NCBI GenBank assembly: GCA_018296165.2
Contig: JACKQL020000002.1
Location: forward strand, 1,798,001-1,862,000
Length of the DNA: 64,000 nt
Reading direction: 5' to 3'
From: Termitomyces sp. T153
Lineage: Eukaryota > Basidiomycota > Agaricomycetes > Agaricales > Lyophyllaceae
Shown here: positions 11,501 to 22,339 of the stretch, piece after piece
Layout: the number at the start of each line of letters is the position of its first letter
How positions within the stretch are numbered: the first letter of the stretch is position 1
Translations under genes and position numbers: made by a program
The notes under the pieces: model-generated
The model's input: only the letters and a program-made list of their open reading frames with translations
What the model was told of the DNA's origin: nothing
The model's database searches: none

Positions 11501-12695
11501 CTTCTCTATGCTGGCCACACCTCTCTATGCAACAGTACTTGCTCTAGACAACCTCCCAGCACACCTCCCCTCTCACTCCTCTACTACCCTCCTCCTCTGC
11601 ACCACTCTCCCCTTCTTTAACAACTCTGTCCCCATCCTAGTCAACAGTGGTGCCACAGATAACTTCATCAACAAATTTCTAACAGTGCTCACTCCCCACC
11701 TCCTCTAGCACCTCCCCACTCTGATCCCTCTCAAGCTCTTCAACAGTGACCCCACCTCCACCAGGGACATAACACACTGCCTGGAAATGACCATGACCTT
11801 GGCCAAGGGACAGCAACAAGAACTCCAGCTACTCATCATGAAACTACACTCCTCTGCTCCCATCATCTTAGGCTTCTCATGGCTCTGCTCCACCAATGCC
11901 TGCATTGATTGGCCCAGCCTCACACTCCGCCTTGACTGGGACAACTCCACCAACTCCAGACTAGTGCCCTTCAATGTTTCACTCCTCTCCAAGAACTCTG
12001 AGACCACAATTGACCATCTCCAAACTCCCATGCAGCTCTGCTCCAGGTCCATGTGGTCGTTCATCATCAATGTCTGACTTGACAGCTTGCCCAAGGTACT
12101 CCCCGCCCTTGTCAACAGTGGCGCTTCCAGTACCTTTATCAGCAGTCAACTTAACCTCCAACACCACAACCTCAACAAATCCCTCAAGCTCCAACTCTTT
12201 AATAGAAGCTCCACCACAATAAGGATCACTCAATATCATGACAACACCCTCACTTTTGACAACAACCTGCAGTTTCAGGCCTGGCTTCTTGTCACTCAAC
12301 TCCCCCCATCAACTCCAATCATGCTCAGATTTCCATGGCTGCAAGATGTCAACCCCAACATTAACTGGAAGAACCTCACCATGCAATTTCCCAGCCCCAA
12401 AGCAAGTTTAGCAGCCACCATCCCCCTCTGCCTCCAGTATGTCAACCCCAACATTAACTGGAAGAACCTCACCATGCAATTTCCCAGCCCCAAAGCAAGT
12501 TTAGCAGCCACCATCCCCCTCTGCCTCCAGTCTATCTCAGACTCTAACATCTCTGACTCTGATGCCAGCACTTCCAGAGCAACCCAAAGCCCCTCAACCT
12601 CTGACAGCAATCCTGATGGTGAAGAAAATGCAACCCTGCCTCAGTCACCCCTGACCAAATCACAATGGCTGCCTCCCAATATACCTCAGAATTGA
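11500..12695 (+). pseudogene. Two tandem retropepsin-like domains of Gypsy A
   Basis: Retropepsin matures the Gag-Pol polyprotein. Two copies of the fold signature lie in a row: the first at about 11619-11950 (LVNSGATDNFINKFL, then APIILGFSWL and IDWPSLTL), the second at about 12090-12410 (ALVNSGASSTFI, then TPIMLRFPWLQ and INWKNLTMQF). The family active site is DSG or DTG; in both copies the Asp is Asn (AAC), as after a G-to-A change. The second domain is followed by a 93-bp in-frame duplication at about 12346-12531. Confidence 0.75.
12346..12531 (+). repeat. 93-bp tandem duplication in Gypsy A pol
   Basis: Two near-identical 93-base units, each encoding a 31-residue segment that opens VNPNINWKNLTMQF. 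Being a multiple of three it keeps the frame. It lies at the end of the second protease-like domain. Confidence 0.9.
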
Positions 12696-12728
12696 TACAA
12701 AGGCCCGTGGTACCCCAACCAGCAATGC

Positions 12729-14340
12729 TTGACTCCTCTGACCAACTCCACCACCACTTCAGACTCAACTGCTATTACTCTATTGCCCAACCTCATTGAC
12801 TCTGGAAGCCTCACTATTAGAATCATCAGCACCATCCCCTTTGCATGCATCCTACAAGATGGCACCCCCATCTTCCAGTTACAAATCATGCCAGCCCTAC
12901 CAGAGGAGCACCTCCATGCAGAAACCACTGTGCTGGAGAGCAAAAGGGAGGAACAGATCCTATCTGAAGTAGTTCCCCTGGAGTATCATGAATTCACTGA
13001 CATGTTCTCTGAAGGGAGTGCCAAAGAACTTCCTCCACACCGCTCCTACAATCACAAGATCAATCTCGAAGAAGGTGCCTTACCCCTGTTTGGCAAGATC
13101 TACAATGTGTCCAAGATTGAGCTCTGGGCCCTGAAGGAGTACCTCAATGACATGCTTGGCAAGGGCTTCATACGCCCATTGATCTCCGCCGCCGGCACTC
13201 TAGTCTTGTTTGCCAAGAAGAAAGATGGATCACTCTGACTCTGTGTGGATTATCAGGGACTCAACAAAGTCACCAAAAAAAACCAGTATCCCCTCTTCCT
13301 GATTGGAGACCTTGTTGACTTCCTCCACAGAGCCAAGATCTACACAAAGATAGATCTCTGCTTTGGCTATGACAACGTCCAGATAGCTCCGGGACATGAA
13401 TGGAAGACTGCCTTTTGCACCCACTATGGCCTCTTTAAGTACCTTGTGATGCCCTTCAGAATGACTAACTCCCCTGCCACTTTCCAGTACTTCATGAATG
13501 ACATCTTCTATGACATGAATGACATTTTTGTTATTGTGTACCTGGACGACATACTGATCTACTCAAATTTGCTAGCAGAGCATCTGAAGCATATCTGCCA
13601 TGTCTTAGAATGACTCCAGGAGTACCATCTCTATGCCAAACTCAAAAAATGCTCCTTCCACATGACAGAGGTTGAATACCTTGGAGTCATTGTCACTCCC
13701 AATGGCATGTGCATGGACCCTGCCAAGGTCAATGCAATACTCAACTGGCCCCCACCACAAAACATCAAGGAGGTACAGTCATTTCTGGAGTTTGCTAACT
13801 TTTATTGCCATTTCATTGATAACTACTCTGGAATCACTAAACTCCTCAACTAACTCACATGGAAGGACACCCCTTGGGATTGGGACAGCAAGTGCCAAAG
13901 CATATTCCTCCTCCTGAAGAAAGCCTTCACCTCTGCTCTGGTCCTCCACCATTTCAACCCCTCCCTGCCAATCATACTCAAATGTGATGCCTCCAACTAC
14001 ACCATCGCCAGAATACTCTCCCAGTCTGACTCTGGAGACCAGGATCTCCACCCTGTCACCTTCTACACCTGTTTGATAATTCCAGTGGAGCTCAACTATA
14101 ATATCTACAACAAGGAACTCCTTGCAATTGTCAAAGCCTTCTATCAGTAGTGGGCCTACCTCAAGATATCCCTGCACTGCATTCAAGTTTACTCTGACCA
14201 CAATAACCTGCAATACTTCATGACCACAAAACAACTTAGCTGCCACCAAGCTCGGTGGTCCAAAACCCTCTTGGAGTACAAGTTCACCATCCACTACCAC
14301 CCTAGTTGACTCAGTGCTAAGTCCGATGCCCTCACTGAAG
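12729..14340 (+). pseudogene. Reverse transcriptase and RNase H of Gypsy A
   Basis: RT copies the element RNA and RNase H removes the template. Visible RT blocks are LPPHRSYNHKINLEEGALP, LVLFAKKKDGSL, LCVDYQGLNKVTKKNQYPL, YTKIDLCFGYDNVQI, KTAFCTHYGLFKYLVMPF and the catalytic YLDDILIYS (about 13536-13566, YLDD intact). Connection and RNase H follow: VEYLGVIVTPNGMCMDPAKV, ILKCDASNYTIARILSQ, LNYNIYNKELLAIVKAF and VYSDHNNLQYF. Stops at about 13237, 13611, 13851, 14147 and 14310 break it. Confidence 0.9.
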
Positions 14341-14393
14341 GTCTGACATATATGCAAAGAAATTGTTTGAAGCTGAACATGTGCAACCATTGA

Positions 14394-15600
14394 GTGGTAA
14401 TCCCCCCCAAACATCTACATGCTGTGCTGATTTTAAATGAAGAAGAAATCCTCCATCAAATCAGAAACTCACCCCCAGACCCTTTCTTCACCCAGCATGA
14501 CCCCTGCAACAATTCTGTTGATGAGTCAAATGCCAAAAACCTCTTCACACTGTCTCCAGACCACTGCCTCCTGCTCCAAAGTGGACAAATTTATGCTCGA
14601 GACCACAAGTCTATTTGCTTTGACATACTCTGACAACACCATGACCACAAGCTCTGGGGACATCTAGGAATTTGTAAGATCCTTCAACTCATCTCCTAGA
14701 CTTACTTTTGGCCAGGAATGAAGAAGGATGTCATGCAATATGTAAGGGCCTGCAAACCTTGTCTCCAGGCCAAGATACTCCACCACTGCCCCCATGAGTT
14801 ATTGAAGCCCCTCCCTATTGGCTGATGCTCCTGGTCCTCAATATCAATGGATCATATTGTCAAACTCCCTGACTTTGAAGGTTTCAATGCAATCCTCATC
14901 ATTGTCTGCCACCTCACTAAGCAAGCCCTCTTCATCCCCTGCCACACCACCAACAATGCCCCAGAGTTCACCAAACTATTCCTTGAACATGTATTCTTCA
15001 AGCACAGACTCCTGGACAACATTGTCTCTGATCATGGGCTCCTATTTGTATCTCATTTTTAGCAATTGCTATGCAAGGCACTCGAAATCAAAACCAGCCT
15101 CTCCACCGCCTATCACCTGGAAACTGACAGACAAACAGAATGAGTAAACCAGACATTGGAACAGTATCTCTGTCTCTACATTAACTATTTACAGAACGAC
15201 TGGCATGCAGAACTTCCCCTCACTGAGTTTACCTACAACAATATGCCTCACTCTGCCACTGGAGTTTCCTCCTTCTATGCCAACAAGGACTACAACCCCC
15301 AGCTTATGCTATCCCTCAAGGATATCCCTTCCCATGTCGCCCACAAGGTTGCAAAGGACCTCTGATCCCTTCACCAGTTCCTCCAGGACAAGATTGACAC
15401 TGCCAATCAAGCCTACTCCAAGGATGCCGATGCCCAACACAACCTGACCCCTGACTGGCCCTCTGGCACCTTGGTCTGGCTTGATTGACAAAATCTCAAG
15501 ACTTGGAAGCCCTCCATCAAGCTCGATCACAAATGTTTCAGCCCTTTCAAAGTCCTCCAAAAGGTCTCCATGCACACATATAAGCTCAACCTACCTCTGG
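14394..15600 (+). pseudogene. Integrase of Gypsy A
   Basis: Integrase inserts the cDNA. The HHCC zinc segment reads HKLWGHLG with YVRACKPCLQAK after it. The catalytic core shows SMDHIVKLPDFEGFNAILII, LTKQALFIPCHTTNNAPEF, LLDNIVSDHGLLFVSHF and AYHLETDRQTE with VNQTLEQYL, giving the three D, D, E positions. The C-terminal GPF/Y-like part and the block [14 protein letters not shown] follow. Several internal stops are present. Confidence 0.88.
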
Positions 15601-15689
15601 GCTTGAAGGGCCTCCACCTTGTGTTCCACATCCAACTCCTCAAAAAATATGCTCCAGACCCATTCCCTGGCCAATGCCCCAGCCAACTG

Positions 15690-15875
15690 CCCTCCATCAA
15701 AGTCAAGGATGAGTATCACTATGAGGTCGACCAAATCCTTGACTCCTACATGGTCTATGGCCAACTCCAATACTTGGTTCACTGGAAGGGCTACAGACCT
15801 GAGGATGACACTTGAAAACTCTGAAAAAACCTTGACAGAGCCCCCAACAAACTCCAGGACTTCCATTGATGACAT
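15690..15875 (+). pseudogene. Chromodomain at the end of Gypsy A pol
   Basis: The segment reads [12 protein letters not shown] then [17 protein letters not shown] and a TGA where the family has Trp, so TGG to TGA is likely. A chromodomain fused to integrase guides chromoviruses to marked chromatin. This places family A among chromoviruses. Confidence 0.87.
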
Positions 15876-16132
15876 CCCACCAAGCCCTGGGACTCCCAGG
15901 ACTAGTAACCACAGATGGCATTAGTAGGCATAACTCCTGCCTCTGGATTCATTAGGGATTCAACTCCCATGAGTACCATCCTATGTGTTTTTGCTTGCTT
16001 TCCCCTCACTCTATCTGAAACTTCTCACACTCAGCAGAAATGCAAAATGTTTGATATGGACAGACTACAAGTACAATTATAAAACAGGAATAGGCATGGG
16101 GCAGCAAGAAATCAAGAGTCCAAAGGCCCCTC

Positions 16133-17709
16133 TCACTCCCTCTCCTCCTCCAGAATCCTCCACACCACACCCCTGACCAAATCCACCTCCATCTGGGTGA
16201 CCACAATGGTGAGAACCTCCAGCTGCCTAGGCAATGGCTCCCCTACATTGGTTGCCACCTCCCACCATGCTCCAGGGTCTGCCGCACTCCTCTGCTGATG
16301 TCCCACCAGCAACTGCCCCATCTGATGAGACTCCTGCTCCAACTCCGGTGGGAGCTCTCTAAGCATCCACACCAACCCATCCTGCATCAAAGCAAAGGCA
16401 GCCAATGCCCCATCAAGGAGGATGCAGTGCTATCAGACTCAGTCTAGATGGCTCTGGGTTAGCAAGATTGTAGGAGCAAAAGAATAGAAAGACTCACGCA
16501 TTATCCCCCTTTGCTCTGAGGCTGCTTCATTGGCCAACCATTCCTCCCACTACCTTCCCACCTCTGCTCTGGCCCTCTCCACCTCCACAGCTCCTCGCCC
16601 TGCCTCTGCCCTCTGCTCTGCCCATGCCTCTGATTGCTCCAGCCATTCCTGCAGGCCCTGTACTTCTAGTGACCCCTCTGCAATCATCCATATAGCCCCC
16701 TCCAGCTCCCCTCACACCAGATCCTGGCCCCTCCATGCCTTGTTGTGCTCCTGCTGAACCCCATCACGGTCCTCTATGATCCTCTGAACCTCCTCTTCAT
16801 ATGATGCCAGCAATCAAGACAGCACCTCTGCCCACTGCTGCTAAAATGTCTTGGAAACCATGGGGGAGAGGACAGGACCCCTGCCAGACCCCTCCATCAA
16901 GGCCCCCAATGTGGGGGAGTAAACATGTAGCCCTGAAGGACTTGCCATCAACCCCTCTTCCTGCAGACACTTGCTGAGCCCCACTTCCAAAGAGGGGGAC
17001 GCTCTCTACTTCCCCTTGTCATAAATCATAGGGGCCCCCTCCCTCTGCCCACCTTGCGGGGGCTCCACCTTCATTGCCCACCCTGCACTGCCTCCATGCT
17101 CCACCCCAGACCCCTGGCCCAACACCTTCCCTTTACACTCCTTGAGTAACTGCACGGCTACCCACTCCACATTCCATCCCTGCTCCTCTGACACACAGGC
17201 CACCTGCCAACTCAATGAGATGGGGCACTTCTTGTGCCTCAACCAATAGGGGATGCATACTAACATGTCCCACCAGGACCCCAGCACTGGCTCCTTGACG
17301 TTGCAATGGTCACTGCAGTGAGCACAAAAAGCACACTATAAAATCAATTTAGCTCAACCTTGTTGCAATGGCTCAGAATACTCACTAGGGCCTCTGCCTA
17401 ACACTACTGTAAGGTTAGGGGACCCTGTGCCTGTCCCACTGCCTCCACAAACTTCTCTGGGGTTATTTCTGCTTGGGGAATCTGCAACACCTTTGGCATG
17501 ACCTGGACCTCCCCTGGCCCAAAGTTAGGCTGCAAGGATTGCCCCGCTGACACTGAAACCGACCCTGCCAGAGCTCCACCTGAGGATGGAACCCCTGACA
17601 GGCTGGCCACAGCTGCAGACAATTCTATCAGACTAAAATTAGCAACTCCAGAGTACAATGGAAATGGGCCTGAACTCATGACTATGGTACATAGTGGCAA
17701 CCCACCCAT
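16133..17709 (-). pseudogene. Antisense, spliced coiled-coil gene inside Gypsy A
   Basis: I do not know its function. On the strand opposite to gag-pol, between pol and the 3' LTR, a gene-like reading runs through this region. Exon 1 starts at ATG 17709 (MGGLPLCTIVMSSGPFPL). A GT..AG intron of about 110 bp joins it to HDHCNVKEPVLGSWWDMLVC and ISLSWQVACVSEEQGWNVEW. At about 16500-16850 comes a long Glu/Gln/Ala-rich coiled coil (EEEVQRIIEDRDGVQQEHNK, LQEWLEQSEAWAEQRAEAGR). A second intron with GTGAGT leads to TESD, a one-base frame slip, then HCILLDGALAAFALMQDG and PGAWWEVATNVGEPLPRQLE, ending at 16133. A few stops, all transition-type, interrupt it. Long open stretches, splice signals and heptad-like content argue for a former real protein. 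Confidence 0.65.
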
Positions 17710-18000
17710 GACTACAGGGAGACTCAGACTCTCCTGAGGACAAGGAGTCAGGGGAAGCTAAGAACAATGCTGATGGCATGGGAGAATATGCAGAGGATGA
17801 CATGGTAGAAAGTTAGGGAATCCCAGGGTACATCTGACTCTTTTAATGGCTTGGGAAGAACCTCCTGAAAAATGGTGGCTATGCTTTGACTTTGTTCCCA
17901 TGCTGCCGCCACTTGCTGTGGTCTGATCAATATTTCTCAACTTTGATTCCCATGCCCTGCCAATTCCTGAACAACATCCCATGTCTCAAGGGTCTCAATG

Positions 18001-18015
18001 CTGAAGGGGGGGTGA
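18001..18015 (+). other. Polypurine tract of Gypsy A
   Basis: CTGAAGGGGGGGTGA lies directly before the 3' LTR, where plus-strand DNA synthesis is primed in LTR elements. Confidence 0.85.
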
Positions 18016-19037
18016 TGTCACAACCTGCTCCCCAGACCTCCGCCATCACTTCCAGCCCCCTTGTTTCCCTGGAGTCCTTCCCAATGCCCTGCCCAACTTC
18101 TCCAACCCTCTGCACCCACTCCAGATAACTCTGACGCTTCCTTAGCAAACCCCAACAACCCCCTGGCCAACTTCAATGCCTTCTCTGCAGTCATTGACAC
18201 TTCTTCTGAGTTCCTGGAACTCTCCCCCACTGTTTCTGACCCTGTCATATGCCTCCAACCCCCCCTACCCTGGTCCCCCAACCTGCTCTGAAGCATCATG
18301 CCAACCCCAAAATGGCCTGCGTCCCCAGCTGATCTCATCAGAATATCACTGTGGCCCACCCCTTGATCATACCCAATACCCGTCAACCCCCACACAGCCT
18401 TGTCAAGTCCCTCTGCCATGCCTGCCATCCTCCAGAGCTATCCAATAGTCAGTATATAAGTCATAGAGTAGCTCCCTATACTCTAGTCTTGATATTACTT
18501 GCATTTACTGGTTTCTTGTATCTTGTGTTTTATTTTATCTCTGTTTCTATTTTTAGTCTTGAATCTATCTCTTTCTCTGTCTCATCTCAACTGTCTATAT
18601 TTCCTTTATTTCTCTAAGTTCCTTCCATCTCTGATGTCAGTACAAACTCCACACATGCACTACAATCCCCGAACATTCTTACAACAACTCCAGACCTTGC
18701 TATTTGCTCAGCCCCAAACCCATCAAGTCTTAATTGATCCCCTGTCAAAACTCTGGCTCCACCCCCATCTCTAGTGAAGCCTCTGTCTACCCCACAATCT
18801 ATTTACACACTTATGAACTTGTTTTCTGATGCCTGCCCAAGTCCAACGCTAATACACTTGGTCTTAGACTTCCCCAGAACACTCCAGACTTACTTGGACT
18901 GCTCCCTTTAGCTTCCCCTCACAAGTCTCTCCACTCTGCACCAACTCCAGAGCACTAGGTTATAAGTGCAGGACATCACATCCACCTAGTAAGGATTTCC
19001 AGTGTAGCTGAGCTCCTGTCATCAGTGAAACCTGACA
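18016..19037 (+). repeat. 3' LTR of Gypsy A
   Basis: It starts TGTCACAACC and ends AACCTGACA, followed by the ACATG duplication. The TATA-like CAGTATATAAGTCATAG lies near 18451. At the first CpG of the solo LTR (TGTCACGACC at 25998) this LTR has CA while the 5' LTR has TG. Confidence 0.93.
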
Positions 19038-19042
19038 ACATG

Positions 19043-19250
19043 TTTCCAAAGCTTGGCACTAGGAGGTCATTTATTTGTGATTGTAAAGATTCCTGTTGGT
19101 GCTGTCTTCAACCATTCAGCCCTCCATTCCTCAAATATTTGCTCCTTCATTTTCCATTTAGCATGTGTCAAAGTGATGTACCTACTTTGCCATATAAGGG
19201 CTCCCCTCTCTCTTTGCAGCTGCATCTACATTCTCATTCCCCTCAATAAC
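19043..19250 (-). pseudogene. LINE fragment, RNase H end (left piece)
   Basis: On the minus strand this reads RGNENVDAAAKRERGALIWQ, the end of a LINE RNase H domain, and joins through the ACATG target site to the minus-strand reading at 7453-8047. Its 5' side meets a family B fragment near 19245. Confidence 0.65.
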
Positions 19251-19270
19251 TTACCAACTGAGATGGTAAC

Positions 19271-19758
19271 TGTAAGGGGATGACCCCTTTGGATGACTCC
19301 AATGGGTAACTCCAACTCTATCCAGCCTTAGTCATAGTTATAGCATCATCTGTAGCATATCCAACTGACTGGCTGCCAAGCCCCTGCACCCTCCAGTCAG
19401 TATCAGTCAGCCCTTTGTAGTCATTGGACTCTATTTCTCCTTTTGACATATTGATAGTCATTACTGCTTAGCATACCTGTGCAACTTTCCACATATAGTA
19501 TTAGTCATAGCATAGCCACAGATGTAGTATATAAGCCAGTTGTAAGGATAGAATATCCTTTGACCAATCAATAACAGCATTTCTCAGGTCTATCCAGTGA
19601 ACTGATTATGAGAACCCCAGCATTGCCACCTTGCTTAGCTTGTTGCACTTGCCCCTTGCTTGCCTCTTAGCTGCTGTCCTGCTCCTTTGATGCTTGCTTG
19701 TTGCCTGTGCTAGCTTGCTCTTACTGGGTTCATTCACAGAGTGTTCATTCCCCTCACA
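19271..19758 (+). repeat. Solo LTR of the KH-domain element family
   Basis: It starts TGTAAGGGGATGACCCC and ends CATTCCCCTCACA, matching in reverse the LTRs of the element at 36910-38952. A TATA-like GTATATAAGCC lies near 19530. The 5-bp duplication GTAAC sits at 19266-19270 and 19759-19763. This shows an element of the family once inserted here and was lost by LTR recombination. Confidence 0.92.
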
Positions 19759-20511
19759 GTAACCTTGGTTTGAAGTATAAACCTAGGCCTTTTTCTTGCA
19801 AGGAATGCATTGGAATGCATTGAATTGCTAGAGAGGGAGTTGCTTGCCTTGTGATGCCCTAAAGTTTTGATGGTGTAGAAGTACCCCACACTAAAGGTAA
19901 TTGCCCCACCCCTCTGTCTGCTCCAGCTCCTGCTGCTGCTGCTACCAACTGTGCCTCTGCCACTGCCTCTAGCACCAATGCTAGCAGCAAAAGCAATGTG
20001 CCTGAGCCAGCTTCTTGTCCTGCTGCTCCCATCCCAATCACTAGTGCTACCAACCCTCAGCCACCTCTGCATCTGTTTCCAGCATCACCAATTGCTATGT
20101 CCCACCCAACACTTATACCTTTGCTACCCCAGACAAGTGACAAGATGGTGCTTACCAAACAATGTCTCCAATCTATGACATTGAACAGACCAAGGCCATC
20201 ATTGCTGTCCAAGTGCAAGACTTTGTGACTTGTCATCTGATGCAAGGCCTGCTCTGCATCTGGGTTAGCATTGCCTGTCAAGTGTCCTGTAGCAAGTTGT
20301 CCTGGGTGCCATTTGTCAATGTGCTCCACATACAAGCACTTGCCAGAGTAGTTGAGAATCATGGCACTAGAGGGCAGCACCACTTTTCCTTCAGCATTGC
20401 AATAACATTTACCTTGCTGGATAAAGTTTAAGCTGCAGGCAGTGACTGTGAACCATAGTGTGGCCAGTTTTGCCACAGAAGTGGCAGTCATCAGAGAAAG
20501 TGTGAGGACAG

Positions 20512-21465
20512 TGATAAGACCCTATTCTTGCTAAGCACTAATTTCTGTCATTTCTTATGTTTTCAGCAACTTCCAGATTTTCCAGTTTCTATGCAATGCA
20601 ACAGTCACAGGACTTTGTCACATGTGGTCTAGACTCTCAGCCCAGCAGACAACTTTCCTTTCTTGATGACTAGCAACCTCTAGCAACCTCCTAGCAAAGT
20701 CACTGATCATATTCCTGTTCTTGGTATTATTTGCACAGTTTTCTTATTACTTCATTTAGTTTTATCTACTTACTATATGACACTCTAGTAATTAGCATAC
20801 TGACTATCATTCCAGGTGTTGGTTTTAAACACAGTTTGGGTTACTTACTTTCACATGGCATTCCTCCTGACTTCACTAGCAACCAGTTCACCATTGATGC
20901 CTCTTTTTGGCTTCATTAGTTTTTACTTGTGTACTTCCAATCCTTCATACCAATGTCATCTTTCAAAATGTATAAAATATTGGGACAGTTTTTTGAACTA
21001 CTGTACTATAAATAATGTCATGTTTTCTATACTACCATTGAAGAATCACACCTCACTATTAGCCCCAGACTTCATATCTGAGTCTTACAACTCCAAAGCT
21101 TCTTCTTTTGCTCTTGTGCTCTCTGTATTGAGTTAGCTAGCATCTTTGTCATTTTGCTAGTACCACCTTCAGGTACTGTTTCATCAAGTCTTTGTTTAGT
21201 GCTAGCACTTATGGCTAGTTTTGTTTTGTTGTTGTTCCTCTTTTGCTAATGCGCTTTGCTACCCCCAGTGCCTCTCTGGCCCAGCACTGGTATCAACCTC
21301 TGCTTGGTGACTTAGCATCTCACTCTAGTTGGGTTTACCTGCAGAGTCTCCCTTTCTCCACTACACTTTCCTATTGACCTCATGCTAGGAACCCAGCACC
21401 ACTTGTACTAAACAGGTTCTCTAGGACCTAGCCTAGCTTGCACCCTCATTTTCTACACTCCATCC
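20512..21465 (+). repeat. Gypsy family B LTR-like repeat
   Basis: This starts TGATAAGACCC and runs to about the block CTTGCACCCTCATTTTC. Similar copies lie at 36028-36909, 39044-39860 and, in reverse, at 21650-22294 and 48660-49150. It sits inside a minus-strand gag copy. The right end is not exact because no target duplication was found. Confidence 0.6.
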
Positions 21466-21649
21466 ACAATAATAGTCTGAAAATCTACTAGGAATGGAGA
21501 GACTGCTAGAGAAGGTCTGGGTCACAAGCTGTTAAGGTTGCCAAGAGTATACTGAGCTGTTGTGTCAGCACCAGGATAAAGTTGCATAACCACTGCTTTC
21601 AATTCACAATAAGTATAGTGACACTTCTCAGCAGCACCAGCAGAAAAAC

Positions 21650-22294
21650 TAGCTGTAGGTGCTAATGCTAAATGTGGACTTGACAAGATAATACTCTAAG
21701 GTGGTACTAGCTGAGCAAAATGAAAGAATGCTAACTCAATAGAGAGAGCACTGGAGCAAAAGAAGATACTCTAAAGTCACTAGACTTTGATCTGAAATCT
21801 GGGGCTAATAACAAGGTATGATTCTTTGATGTTTGTATAGAAAACATGACAGTATTTATAGTAAGTGGAGGTAATGAAACTAAAAAGAGTCAATAGTAGT
21901 GAAAAGGGTTGCTAGCAACATAGGCAAGCCAGGAGGGATTGCTCTTGAAAGTCAATACCCCAAGCTGCAGCTAAACAACACCTGGAATGAGAGCTAGTAT
22001 GCCAGTCACTATGGTGGCATGTAGTAAGGAAATAAAACCAAATCAAGAAATAATGAAACTGAGTTAATAATATTCAGAAAGAGAATATTGTTGGTGACCT
22101 TGCTAGAAGGTCATTAGAGATCACAAGAGGTCACTAGGATTTGAAAAGGGGAAGTCATCCAATAGGCTGGGAGCCTAGATCACATGTGACAAAGTCACAT
22201 GACCATCACATTGCATAGAAACCAGAAATTCTGGAAGTTGCCAAAACATAGAAAAAGACAGAAATTGGTACTCAGTGAGAATAAGGTCTTATCA
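21650..22294 (-). repeat. Gypsy family B LTR-like repeat, reverse copy
   Basis: The reverse complement begins TGATAAGACC at 22294 and follows the same sequence as the plus copy at 20512. It lies upstream of minus-strand gag at 21645, as a 5' LTR should. The two copies form a large inverted repeat around about 180 bases of gag. Confidence 0.6.
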
Positions 22295-22339
22295 TCCTCT
22301 AATGGACTGAAATTTTGACTGTTTCCAGTCAACAGTTGA

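Larger units (their letters stand above)
8048..19037 (+). mobile_element. Full-length Ty3/Gypsy chromovirus, family A, 10,990 bp
   Basis: A complete but decayed LTR retrotransposon. It has LTRs at 8048-9088 and 18016-19037 with TG..CA ends, a purine tract before the 3' LTR, and a 5-bp target duplication. The coding order is gag, protease, RT, RNase H, integrase, chromodomain, which defines a Ty3/Gypsy chromovirus. Between pol and the 3' LTR lie about 2 kb with an antisense spliced gene. Stops are frequent and mostly explained by C-to-T or G-to-A change (TGG to TGA or TAG, CGA to TGA, CAG to TAG), so the copy is dead. It is inserted into a minus-strand LINE fragment. Confidence 0.95.
19245..21645 (-). 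pseudogene. Gypsy family B gag and protease start, rearranged copy
   Basis: Minus-strand gag pieces can be ordered by comparison with the copy at 34600-35960. The N-terminal part lies at about 21470-21645 (LKAVVMQLYPGADTTAQYTL), the CCHC-like part at about 20205-20500 (CHFCGKTGHTMV) and the protease start at about 19245-19780 (LQTKVTISVGKLL). The Pro/Ala-rich part between the last two, about 19783-20196, reads on the plus strand, so it is inverted in place. The copy is further broken by a plus LTR-like repeat at 20512-21465 and a solo LTR at 19271-19758. Confidence 0.65.

Noticed and set aside
16527..16757. Plus- and minus-strand ORFs of 69-75 residues in Gypsy A
   Set aside because: They are out-of-frame shadows of the antisense coiled-coil gene, which has the better composition and splice pattern.
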